Assembly: GCA_929200515.1 (NCBI GenBank)
Contig: CAKNAD010000145.1
Location: 1 to 7,485, forward strand
Source: Candidatus Gorgonimonas leptogorgiae
GTDB taxonomy: Bacteria; Pseudomonadota; Gammaproteobacteria; Pseudomonadales; Endozoicomonadaceae
Direction of reading: 5' to 3'
Length of the DNA: 7,485 nt
A program made the position numbers and the translations under genes. Below, in pieces: positions 1 through 6,057 of the stretch. A model generated the notes under the pieces. It did not search any database. It was not told the origin of the DNA and worked only from the letters and a program-made list of their open reading frames with translations. Position 1 is the stretch's first letter; every line of letters starts with the position of its first letter.

Positions 1-10
1 CGTGTATATA
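1..10 (-). repeat. Truncated inverted match to the TATATACACG repeat end
   Basis: The window opens with CGTGTATATA, the exact reverse complement of TATATACACG at 7430-7439, which leads into the fuller repeat copy there. The rest of this copy, if it exists, lies outside the window. A ten-base match in AT-rich DNA is weak alone; it is listed because of the other copies at 3144-3188, 5825-5841 and 7431-7451. Confidence 0.25.
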
Positions 11-405
11 GCTATAAAAGATGTAAAGTTAGACAAAATATAGAAATTTTAATATAAAAACTTTTATCTGATTTTAACTATCTATTTGATGCTTGTGTTA
101 AATAAAATGTATGTAAAAGGTGCTCGTAGCAATTAAGAGCTATATTTTTAAGGGATTAACTGAGTGGCTGGATAAGATTTTTTGTGTTTAGAAACAGAAG
201 CGTTATAAACACAGGATTTAAAAGATAAACAGAAAGATTTAATTCGATGCAAAATACAGCAAGGAAAATATAAGTTAATTTACAGTAGTTTGTGATTCAA
301 ATTAAATCTTTTTAGCTCTGAATTTCTACATATGGAAGTAAAACTGACCTTAAAAGTAAAGCAGAGATGTAACCATTTTTTATTAATGATTTTAAACTTT
401 AATCT

Positions 406-425
406 CCTCTTCGTATTAGAAGAGG
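406..425 (-). terminator. Possible csp terminator hairpin (weak)
   Basis: CCTCTTC (406-412) and GAAGAGG (419-425) form a perfect 7-bp stem with a 6-base loop, GC-richer than its surroundings. It lies about 95 bases past the csp stop codon. No clear U-tract follows on either strand, so it may be a weak or Rho-assisted terminator, or a processing or stability hairpin. Confidence 0.3.
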
Positions 426-520
426 TTGCAATATACTGTTAGTAAGTATTATTTAGCTAAAATTTAAATATTAATGCTCTAATTAAGTAGCGGTTAAACT
501 TGACTAAATGATAAAACTTA

Positions 521-742
521 TTAGTCTTTTTCAACGTTAGCAGCTTGTAGACCTTTTTTACCTGTTTCTATATCAAATCTTACTCTTTGACCTTCAACTA
601 GTGTTTTAAAACCATCACCAACAATTGCACGGAAATGCACAAAAACATCAGGCTCGCCATTTTCTTGTGCGATAAAACCGAATCCTTTATCTTCATTAAA
701 CCATTTAACTGTGCCGGTTGATTTTCCATTAGAGTTAGACAT
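521..742 (-). CDS. csp: Cold-shock protein (CspA family), nucleic-acid chaperone
   Basis: This is a complete 73-residue single cold-shock domain protein, the usual family length. It binds single-stranded RNA and DNA in the cytoplasm and melts secondary structure. Trp14 in the TVKWF segment starts the binding face; RNP1 is KGFGFI (19-24) and RNP2 is VFVHF (33-37). These are followed by the conserved segments GFKTLVEGQRV and GLQAANV. The start is supported by AGGAG about 10 bases upstream. It is monocistronic, with a good promoter (910-938) giving a leader of about 160 nt, similar to the long regulated leaders of E. coli csp genes. Which paralogue it is (CspA, CspE or CspD-like) cannot be fixed from one copy, and cold induction is not proven by the protein sequence. 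The family assignment is secure. Confidence 0.97.
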   Translation of the reverse strand: MSNSNGKSTGTVKWFNEDKGFGFIAQENGEPDVFVHFRAIVGDGFKTLVEGQRVRFDIETGKKGLQAANVEKD

Positions 743-751
743 AAAACAATA

Positions 752-757
752 TCTCCT
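752..757 (-). promoter_or_regulatory. Ribosome-binding site of csp
   Basis: On the minus strand this reads AGGAGA, ending about 9 bases before the ATG at 742-740. It is a near-ideal Shine-Dalgarno sequence and fixes the start codon. Confidence 0.75.
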
Positions 758-909
758 AAATTTATATAAACGCTATTATGGATTTAGATAATTTGTATAC
801 ATTAACTAGATCCAATGTAGTTTTATGATACTCAATACAATCGCAGCTGGCACTAAACATTCGTCGCACACTACTTAAAATAGCAAGGGTTCATAAAATA
901 CAGTAAAAT

Positions 910-938
910 ACTTTAATCACTATACTAGCAATTGTCAA
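910..938 (-). promoter_or_regulatory. Predicted sigma-70 promoter of csp
   Basis: On the minus strand a perfect -35 TTGACA (938-933) is followed, after exactly 17 bases, by TAAAGT (915-910; four of six matches to TATAAT). Transcription would start near 903, giving a leader of about 160 nt before the ATG at 742. Such a long leader is typical of cold-inducible csp genes in gammaproteobacteria. The -35 and spacing are good and the -10 is only fair. Confidence 0.5.
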
Positions 939-1079
939 ACTACTTATGAAAAATATCGCATAAATATTAATATTTTTAACTAAAAGAGTATTTTTTACTG
1001 CTACAGCATGTAGAGTATCACAAAACAAATGATTTTAGAAGAATTATTTTAAAATAAAATAAATAATTATAAGTTTTAG

Positions 1080-1655
1080 CTAAAATTTAGTGTTATTTCC
1101 CCAATATGAGGTAAAATCTTCTATATTTAGCTCTTCTTTTGGGGCGTTTTTTCCTGCTTTGGTTCCAAGATAAACAAATCCACATAATTTTTCAGTCGCA
1201 GATAGCCCTAGTTTATTAGCAACAAAATCATTATAACACAGTTCTCCTGTACGCCAATAAGCTCCTATGTCTAAAGTGAAAGCCATTAGTAACATGGATT
1301 GTACTCCAGCAGCTAAAGAGAGCATTTGTTCTATCTCTGGTACTTTCTTGTGTTTGTGTATGCAACAAATAGGAGCTACAATAGTAGGTGCACGCATCGG
1401 CAATTGCTGGTATCGCTGTTGCTCTTGCTCCGATAATTCTCTATTATTTTTTAAAGAAATAGCTTTTGCAAAAACTTCTCCAAGTTTATTTCTATGGTTA
1501 TCAGTGATAATTAAAAATCTCCAAGGTCTAAGCCTAGCATGATCTGGAGCTTTTAAGGCCGCTCTAAATAACAGCTGTAAATGCTCTTCAGTAGGACCTG
1601 GAGATGTTAATATAGGACTTGAGCTTCTGTTTAGTAATGCATCTATAGCATCCAT
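1080..1655 (-). CDS. ydjA: NAD(P)H nitroreductase, YdjA family
   Basis: This 191-residue protein is a full-length member of the small FMN-dependent nitroreductase family and aligns end to end with E. coli YdjA (183 residues, recalled). Shared segments are MDA..LLNR (1-10), APDH (36-39), PWRF (44-47), KVPEIEQ (104-110), YWRTG (133-137) and GFVYLGT (159-165). Members use flavin and NAD(P)H to reduce nitro-compounds or quinones; the natural substrate is unknown. The usual RRS flavin-binding triplet reads RSS here (10-12), so one Arg is missing. The start has GAGGT about 7 bases upstream and matches the family N-terminus. The gene begins 19 bases after the protease stop codon on the same strand, so the two are probably co-transcribed. 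No clear terminator follows. Confidence 0.92.
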   Translation of the reverse strand: MDAIDALLNRSSSPILTSPGPTEEHLQLLFRAALKAPDHARLRPWRFLIITDNHRNKLGEVFAKAISLKNNRELSEQEQQRYQQLPMRAPTIVAPICCIHKHKKVPEIEQMLSLAAGVQSMLLMAFTLDIGAYWRTGELCYNDFVANKLGLSATEKLCGFVYLGTKAGKNAPKEELNIEDFTSYWGNNTKF

Positions 1656-1662
1656 TATAATT

Positions 1663-1667
1663 ACCTC
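1663..1667 (-). promoter_or_regulatory. Ribosome-binding site of ydjA
   Basis: On the minus strand this reads GAGGT, 7 bases before the ATG at 1655. It sits in the 19-base gap after the protease stop codon, which fits translation from a shared message. Confidence 0.6.
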
Positions 1668-1674
1668 TAAGTTA

Positions 1675-3027
1675 TTATTTTGTTTTCATAAACGCCATGC
1701 CTTTTAAAACTTGTAGTGCCTGATCAACTTGATAATCTGACAATAAGTTTTTTAATTCTATACTAGTTTTACTTGTATTAGTAACATTTTTAATTGGTTT
1801 CTTGTGAGCATAGAGATCTTGTTCGCTAATAGTATCTTCTGGTTCTTTTAAGGTTATAATAGCCGGGGGAATATTTATATCTGGAACAACCCCGGTAAAT
1901 TGTATAGATCTTCCCTTAGGAGTATAATATAAATCTGTTGTGAGCTTGATACCTGAGCTACCATCTTCAGTTAATGAAGCTATTCGTTGCACTGATCCTT
2001 TACCAAAACTTTTTGTGCCAATGACTACAGCACGATTATAATCTTGAAAAGCTCCAGCGATAATTTCAGCACAAGATGCTGATCCATCGTTTATTAAAAT
2101 GGCTATAGGTATATCGAATAAACTTATAGGCATTTTTTTGCTGTAGTACTCAGTTTTAAACTTACTATTTTTACCTTGAGTATAAACTATTAATGACTTT
2201 TGGACAAAATAGCTACAAATGTCTACCGCAGATTCTATAATACCACCTGGATTATTTCTTAAATCTAATATTATCCCTTTGATTTTATTATTAGTATATT
2301 TTTTTGTTAACTGTTTTAATTCGTTATAAAATTCTTTATTAGTGGCACCATTAAAGATCTTAATTTTAATATAGCCAAATTCGTTATTAATATTAATAGC
2401 ATCAACGCTTTGAAATTTAATTTTTTGTCTTTTTAATGAAAAGCACAATTCTTTTTTTGCTGAGGGTCTGAACACAGCAAGATTAACTAAAGTATTGGGC
2501 TTCCCAGAGATTGAAGATAATATTTCATTGTAGTTTTTTATTAATTTTTTGCCGTTTATACTAGTAATGATATCACCACTTTTAATTCCTGCCTTAGATG
2601 CTGGTGTGTTATCCATGGTACTAATTATTTTTGCCATACCATTTTCCAATATAACTTCTATACCGATTCCAGAAAAATTGCCGTCGTTGAAATCATGAAA
2701 GTTATTCATAGATTTATCATCAAGATAAACAGAATGTGGATCTAATCCAGACATCATTCCTTTAATAGCATTATCAATTAGTGCTTTGTCAGTTATATCA
2801 AAAACATAATATTTTTTTATTATTTGATATGCAGTAGCAAATTTTTGAAACTCTTCTATAGGTAAAAAATCTATTTGTTCATTATTATTAGTAGCTTCAA
2901 CCGCTGTAGCTTTTTTAGATGAATCTTTAGTAGCATACGCTCTAGATTCAAAGGAAAATAGTAATAGCCAAAGCAAGATACATAGTAGAGGGTATAAATA
3001 CCAAGTTGTCGATTTAAAGCCAAACAT
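1675..3027 (-). CDS. ctpA: Carboxyl-terminal processing protease (S41A, CtpA/Prc-like) with PDZ domain
   Basis: This 450-residue periplasmic serine protease of peptidase family S41A trims or degrades envelope proteins from their C-termini. Residues 9-26 form a hydrophobic signal segment with a plausible cleavage after SRAYA (residue 32). LDPHSVYL lies at 95-102. A PDZ domain follows (about 117-200; GIGIEV, PASKAGIKSGDIITSING). The protease core includes LDLRNNPGG (254-262), NDGSASCAE (313-321) and GTKSFGKGSVQ (337-347). Ser318 and Lys343 form the catalytic dyad with the 25-residue spacing of E. coli Prc; Gln347 is the expected third residue. Length is normal for CtpA and much shorter than Prc. 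AAAGGT stands 5 bases before the ATG, and a TATACT -10-like box lies at 3054-3059 without a convincing -35. It probably heads an operon with ydjA. Its substrates cannot be inferred here. Confidence 0.95.
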   Translation of the reverse strand: MFGFKSTTWYLYPLLCILLWLLLFSFESRAYATKDSSKKATAVEATNNNEQIDFLPIEEFQKFATAYQIIKKYYVFDITDKALIDNAIKGMMSGLDPHSVYLDDKSMNNFHDFNDGNFSGIGIEVILENGMAKIISTMDNTPASKAGIKSGDIITSINGKKLIKNYNEILSSISGKPNTLVNLAVFRPSAKKELCFSLKRQKIKFQSVDAININNEFGYIKIKIFNGATNKEFYNELKQLTKKYTNNKIKGIILDLRNNPGGIIESAVDICSYFVQKSLIVYTQGKNSKFKTEYYSKKMPISLFDIPIAILINDGSASCAEIIAGAFQDYNRAVVIGTKSFGKGSVQRIASLTEDGSSGIKLTTDLYYTPKGRSIQFTGVVPDINIPPAIITLKEPEDTISEQDLYAHKKPIKNVTNTSKTSIELKNLLSDYQVDQALQVLKGMAFMKTK

Positions 3028-3032
3028 ATCAT

Positions 3033-3038
3033 ACCTTT
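3033..3038 (-). promoter_or_regulatory. Ribosome-binding site of the protease gene
   Basis: On the minus strand this reads AAAGGT, ending 5 bases before the ATG at 3027-3025. It supports the chosen start, which also gives a well-formed signal peptide. Confidence 0.6.
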
Positions 3039-3106
3039 AATAAGTTATTTGATAGTATAATATATCATAGCTAGTTGCTTATAACTTAATTATTTGCTGT
3101 TTTTGT

Positions 3107-3123
3107 GCTATGGAAGATACAGG
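3107..3123 (+). repeat. Short intergenic repeat GCTATGGAAGATA
   Basis: GCTATGGAAGATA (3107-3119) recurs exactly at 6045-6057, and its core TGGAAGATA also occurs at 5834-5842. All three are in spacers and in the same orientation. The following ATACAGG (3117-3123) also recurs at 5827-5833. A 13-base match in a sequence this AT-rich can arise by chance, so this is a candidate dispersed repeat only. Confidence 0.3.
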
Positions 3124-3147
3124 CGATAACCTATATATTTTTAATAT

Positions 3148-3188
3148 ACATGTGGCAGTTGGAATCTTAATTTACAACTGCCACATGT
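3148..3188 (-). terminator. Perfect 14-bp inverted repeat after pilJ (terminator-like hairpin)
   Basis: ACATGTGGCAGTTG (3148-3161) is followed after a 13-base loop by its exact reverse complement (3175-3188). The stem has 7 G-C pairs in a very AT-rich spacer. It begins 4 bases beyond the pilJ stop codon, the position of a terminator, and separates pilJ from the protease gene. A clean U-tract is absent on both strands, so it may instead end transcripts weakly, protect the pilJ 3' end, or be a mobile or uptake-type repeat. Its left arm is a near copy of 7434-7451. Confidence 0.6.
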
Positions 3189-3192
3189 TAAT

Positions 3193-5109
3193 TTAACTAT
3201 TATTATTTACTATTGTTTCAATATTATTAATTATTGTTTTAGTTGCTTTTTTATCGTTAAGTAATTTTGAAAAAGTTTTATCTATTAATTCTATATTTTG
3301 TAAAACAACTTCATTGCTTTTTATGTTGTAATTATCTGTAGTCGATGCTAGTTCGCTTGTAATTAATTTATGTGGATGCAGTAATTTTTTATTAGTTGCT
3401 AGTAATTCATTTAAGGTTAATTTTAATTTAGAAATTATGTAGGTAAAGTTTTCACTATTATTAGTTTTAACTAAGGTAGATGATATCAAGCTCTGATGCT
3501 GTTTTAAGATTTTTATTTTATCTTTAATTTCGGTTATTTTATTGGTTTTGTTGTCAATATTATAGCTTTTAATTTCGTAGTTTAGTATGAATATTTCAAG
3601 GTTATCGTATATTTCATCTGTTAATTCAGAACTATCCTGTATGATAGAGCTTATACTTGTAATAATATTGTTATTTGGTTCTATGGTATCTGTTTTAGAA
3701 TCAATCATAGCTACTATAGTAGCTAGTTTATCAATTAATGACATTAATTCTTCTGTATTAGTGGTATAGTATTTTGCAGTTTTTGTTATTTTTTTATTTT
3801 TATTATAAAAATATTCTATGTCAGCATTATATTGAGCTATGCTAGATGTTAAGTTATCTAAACAATTTGTTTTTAATTTTTGATATTTATCGCTATTTAT
3901 ATTAAGGTTTGCAATAGAATTAATGCTATTATAAATTTTATTTAGATGCTGTATAATGTAATTTGTGTATTTATTTATAGCATTTGTTAACGGTGTTAAT
4001 TTATTGTTAGAGGTTAATTGTAAATGTATATTACCAGTAGCGAGACGCTCGATGTCAGATATTAATTTATTTAAGTAATCATTTATATCATCAAAGTCAA
4101 ATGTTTTACCCGTATTTTTTTTGTAACATCGTTTTAATATAATAGCAGTAGTTAATAAAGTTATTATAATTAATAACAGTAAGCTTGAGTAAATAAACAT
4201 AAAAATATTATTATAAGTGGCATTATTTATTATAATACTATTAAATTTAATTAAGTATTCATTAAATTTAATAATTGATTGTTCAATTGCTTCAGAAATA
4301 GACTTAACCTGTAAAAAAATTGTTAGTTTGTCGTCTATGGTTTTAAATAGTACCATAGTTTTTTGTAAGTTTATATCTATCTTAGATAAATAAGTTATAA
4401 CACTTTTATCTTCTATTTTTGTAGAATTTATTAGAGAGTTGCCATTTTTTAAACTACTTATAATATTAAATAAAGTTTTAATATCCTTGGTAAAAATTTC
4501 AGTAGATGAAGCATCAACATCAAAACCTTTAATATAACCTTCTATATTATTAGTAGCTCTTTCTGCTAACCATATAGTTTGTTGAGCTAAAGATATTTTA
4601 TTAGTATCGGCATTTATTACTAGCATTTCTTCTATCAGTTGCTTGCAATCAACCTTAGTTTGCATTAATAACGCATAGATTTGCTCTAAGGCACTAAACA
4701 AATCATGAATTTTTTCTTCGTTATCTAACAAACTATTTAAATCGAATAACATGTCTTTCCATAAAAATTCTATATTGTTTATAATATTTGCAGAATTGTT
4801 ATCGTAAAAAAATATACTTTGGTTGTTCGAGCTTTTTATATTTACAATAGAGTTAGTTAATGATTTTTTTAATTTTTTTATGGTATCAAAATTTATTTTC
4901 TTATTACTTGTAATAGTACTGTGTAACTCAGTTATATTTATGTATGTTTCTATACTATATTTTAATAAATTATTTTTTTTGTTATTGATCTCAGATATTT
5001 TAATTGAGAGTAAAAAAACTATTATTATTAATAAAGTAAATATGCTAGTTAAAGTTAATATTTTTAATGTTGCTAAGTAATTTTTTTGTTTCATGCCATA
5101 ACTTTTCAT
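3193..5109 (-). CDS. pilJ: PilJ-like type IV pilus chemoreceptor with degenerate signalling tip
   Basis: This 638-residue inner-membrane protein resembles PilJ, the methyl-accepting receptor of the Pil-Chp system for twitching and surface sensing (P. aeruginosa PilJ is about 680 residues, recalled). TM1 spans about 13-36 and TM2 about 302-326. The sensory part between them carries the PilJ pattern LAERATNNIEGYIKG...LKNGN (181-224). A HAMP-like segment follows at 340-395, with ISDIERLATGNIHLQL matching the PilJ form. The rest is coiled coil. At the receptor tip (498-540) alignment is gapless (DEIYDNLEIFILNYEI), but most of the conserved family residues are gone, including the Ala- and Gly-rich E-A-G-x-G-R-G-F turn. 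The frame stays open for 638 codons, so the gene may still be made; PilI precedes it. The start has only a weak GGA; Met6 is an alternative. The protein is extremely rich in Asn, Ile, Lys and Thr. The family call is good; signalling ability is doubtful. Confidence 0.8.
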   Translation of the reverse strand: MKSYGMKQKNYLATLKILTLTSIFTLLIIIVFLLSIKISEINNKKNNLLKYSIETYINITELHSTITSNKKINFDTIKKLKKSLTNSIVNIKSSNNQSIFFYDNNSANIINNIEFLWKDMLFDLNSLLDNEEKIHDLFSALEQIYALLMQTKVDCKQLIEEMLVINADTNKISLAQQTIWLAERATNNIEGYIKGFDVDASSTEIFTKDIKTLFNIISSLKNGNSLINSTKIEDKSVITYLSKIDINLQKTMVLFKTIDDKLTIFLQVKSISEAIEQSIIKFNEYLIKFNSIIINNATYNNIFMFIYSSLLLLIIITLLTTAIILKRCYKKNTGKTFDFDDINDYLNKLISDIERLATGNIHLQLTSNNKLTPLTNAINKYTNYIIQHLNKIYNSINSIANLNINSDKYQKLKTNCLDNLTSSIAQYNADIEYFYNKNKKITKTAKYYTTNTEELMSLIDKLATIVAMIDSKTDTIEPNNNIITSISSIIQDSSELTDEIYDNLEIFILNYEIKSYNIDNKTNKITEIKDKIKILKQHQSLISSTLVKTNNSENFTYIISKLKLTLNELLATNKKLLHPHKLITSELASTTDNYNIKSNEVVLQNIELIDKTFSKLLNDKKATKTIINNIETIVNNNS

Positions 5110-5195
5110 ATAAAATCCATTTTGATAATAGTTGTATTTAGCAAGTAAATTAGCAAATCAATTTTGAATGCTGTTGTGCTTAGCACTTTCAAGAT

Positions 5196-5224
5196 ATTAT
5201 ACTTAGAATTCAATTTGCTTCTAA
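5196..5224 (-). promoter_or_regulatory. Possible promoter of pilJ
   Basis: On the minus strand TTAGAA (5224-5219; four of six -35 matches) is followed after 17 bases by a perfect TATAAT (5201-5196). The transcript would begin near 5189, about 80 bases before the pilJ ATG. Perfect -10 boxes occur by chance in AT-rich DNA, so this is tentative. The hairpin at 5202-5225 overlaps it. Confidence 0.35.
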
Positions 5225-5225
5225 G
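5202..5225 (-). repeat. 7-bp inverted repeat just after pilI
   Basis: CTTAGAA (5202-5208) pairs perfectly with TTCTAAG (5219-5225) across a 10-base loop, starting 9 bases past the pilI stop. No U-tract follows on the minus strand, so termination would be poor. It overlaps the putative pilJ -35, so it may be an operator or a chance dyad. Confidence 0.3.
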
Positions 5226-5233
5226 CTATAAAA

Positions 5234-5794
5234 TTATAATCCTTCATTATAAGATGGATGAAATTTTTTACTTGTTAATAACTGGTCAACATTAAGATTA
5301 TATAATGTATTATTATCATATGAGTAAGCTTCATCAATAAATTCTGATATTAGCTCTAAAGGTGGATTGTTTGTTAAGTCATATTTTGATAAATGTTGAT
5401 CTAATTGTAATTTGCCACATATATTATCAACCAATAATGCAATTGGCGCATTGTCAATATTTAATAATATAATACGAGATTTATCGTTTAGTTTAGTAGG
5501 TGTAGATAGCAATAAGTATTTGAAATCAATAATAACTACTAAACTACTTTGTATACTAGCAATACCACGAATATATTCATTTTGTTGTGGAATAATAGTT
5601 ATTTTAGGAGCCGCTGTTATCAAATCAATATACTTTTTATTTATTATAAAATTATATTGATTCACCATGAAATGTATACTTAAATCAATTATACTATCAT
5701 CTGTTGTCTGCTGTTTTAAAGTAGATGTATTTTCAGCTTTTGTGTTTATATCATAAAGATAAGACCATGCTTTTTCGTTATCTATGATATTCAT
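5234..5794 (-). CDS. pilI: PilI-like CheW-domain adaptor of the type IV pilus chemosensory system
   Basis: This 186-residue cytoplasmic protein has one CheW domain (about 37-180) after a 35-residue polar lead, a PilI-like length and arrangement. CheW-family signs are the beta-rich FMVNQYNFIINKKYI start, the PKITIIP segment (63-69), YIRGIASIQSSLVVIIDF (74-91) where the family has RG.l.pvidl, and ALLVDNICGKLQL (119-131). Such adaptors couple receptors to a CheA-type kinase (ChpA in the pilus pathway). The receptor gene pilJ follows at 124 bp on the same strand, matching the pilI-pilJ order of pilGHIJ clusters, which is the main reason for preferring PilI over generic CheW. No pilG or pilH precedes it: upstream is a spacer and divergent psd. 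AAGGA lies 10 bases before the ATG. The start is not independently confirmed. Confidence 0.85.
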   Translation of the reverse strand: MNIIDNEKAWSYLYDINTKAENTSTLKQQTTDDSIIDLSIHFMVNQYNFIINKKYIDLITAAPKITIIPQQNEYIRGIASIQSSLVVIIDFKYLLLSTPTKLNDKSRIILLNIDNAPIALLVDNICGKLQLDQHLSKYDLTNNPPLELISEFIDEAYSYDNNTLYNLNVDQLLTSKKFHPSYNEGL

Positions 5795-5804
5795 AGGGCT
5801 TATT

Positions 5805-5809
5805 TCCTT
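5805..5809 (-). promoter_or_regulatory. Ribosome-binding site of pilI
   Basis: On the minus strand this reads AAGGA, 10 bases before the ATG at 5794-5792. It supports the chosen start although the spacing is slightly long. Confidence 0.5.
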
Positions 5810-5824
5810 GTTAATAGAAGATGC

Positions 5825-5842
5825 ATATACAGGTGGAAGATA
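5825..5842 (+). repeat. Partial copy of the TACANGTGGMAG repeat
   Basis: ATATACAGGTGGAAG (5825-5839) matches ATATACATGTGGCAG (3144-3158) and ATATACACGTGGAAG (7431-7445) with one or two differences each. It ends in TGGAAGATA (5834-5842), itself repeated at 3111 and 6049. Similarity is lost after this point, so it is a fragment. It lies just upstream of the pilI start. Confidence 0.4.
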
Positions 5843-5868
5843 AAAAGTTTAACTTGAGATAAAATACC

Positions 5869-5888
5869 AAAGGAAATTAATTTCCTTT
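5869..5888. promoter_or_regulatory. Perfect 20-bp palindrome upstream of pilI
   Basis: AAAGGAAATT followed by its exact reverse complement AATTTCCTTT forms a symmetric site about 75 bp before the pilI ATG. It could be an operator for a dimeric regulator. It could also be an 8-bp hairpin with a TTAA loop, followed by a short T-run on the plus strand. No gene on either strand ends nearby, which argues against a terminator. Confidence 0.35.
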
Positions 5889-6044
5889 TAAAGTGTTTCA
5901 GCGATAAAAAGTAAAACAATTCAAATATCTAAATATTAACAATAACGGCGTTAAAATCTAGCTCTATAGTATAGGATCTTATTATCTTTTTTTTGCCTGC
6001 CTACAATCGTATAAATAAAGAATAGATTACTCTAATAAACCTAG

Positions 6045-6057
6045 GCTATGGAAGATA
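6045..6057 (+). repeat. Second copy of GCTATGGAAGATA
   Basis: This is an exact 13-base match to 3107-3119 in the same orientation. It runs into an 8-bp hairpin, AAGATATA/TATATCTT (6052-6072, loop of 5), followed by TTTTC-like sequence. That makes a small terminator-like shape on the plus strand with no upstream gene. Confidence 0.3.

Larger units (their letters stand above)
1..520. other. Gene-free stretch downstream of csp
   Basis: I see no supportable gene in these 520 bases. All frames are broken by frequent stops. One plus-strand frame (about 176-442) reads in three stretches separated by stops at 206-208 and near 290, but without a ribosome-binding site or recognisable motif. No tRNA-like clover is visible; the phrase around 119-141 is superficially tRNA-like but lacks a T-arm. 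The only structure is the hairpin at 406-425, listed separately. Bases 1-10 are an inverted match to part of the repeat near the right end of the window. Confidence 0.6.
743..1079. other. csp leader region and ydjA/csp spacer
   Basis: This 337-bp spacer contains no supportable gene. The half nearest csp (743 to about 903) is the predicted untranslated leader. The csp promoter lies at 910-938. The part nearest the nitroreductase stop (about 1042-1068) holds an all-A/T inverted repeat, AATTATTT/AAATAATT, with an 11-base loop. That repeat could contribute to transcript ending but has no GC in its stem, so I do not call it a terminator. Confidence 0.5.
5110..5233. other. pilI-pilJ spacer with possible internal promoter
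   Basis: The 124-bp gap is long for genes of one pathway on one strand. It contains the 7-bp hairpin at 5202-5225, a promoter-like pair at 5196-5224 and a short dyad GTG..CAC near 5176-5186. AGCAAAT (5152-5158) can also pair with ATTTGCT (5213-5219). No coding sequence is visible. PilJ may therefore have its own transcript in addition to read-through from pilI. Confidence 0.4.

Noticed and set aside
119..190. tRNA-like phrase (GGTGCTCGTAGCAATTAAGAGC)
   Set aside because: No T-arm GTTCRANNC, no closing acceptor stem and no anticodon stem can be drawn.
176..442. Plus-strand frame with long open stretches, including a 36-codon frame from ATG 332
   Set aside because: Internal stops, no ribosome-binding site and no recognisable motif; the end overlaps the hairpin at 406-425.
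1042..1068. All-A/T inverted repeat after the nitroreductase gene
   Set aside because: No G-C pair in the stem and no U-tract after it; not supportable as a terminator.
452..1089. 15-base direct repeat TTTAGCTAAAATTTA at 452-466 and 1075-1089, flanking csp
   Set aside because: Almost wholly A/T; such a match is expected by chance in a window this AT-rich, and one copy covers the ydjA stop codon.
1267..1542. 91-codon plus-strand frame opposite the nitroreductase gene
   Set aside because: Antisense shadow of a well-supported gene; Cys/Ser-rich composition and no family resemblance.
4823..5080. 85-codon plus-strand hydrophobic frame opposite pilJ
   Set aside because: Antisense of Lys/Asn/Ile-rich pilJ codons, which naturally read as Phe/Leu/Ile/Val; no ribosome-binding site.
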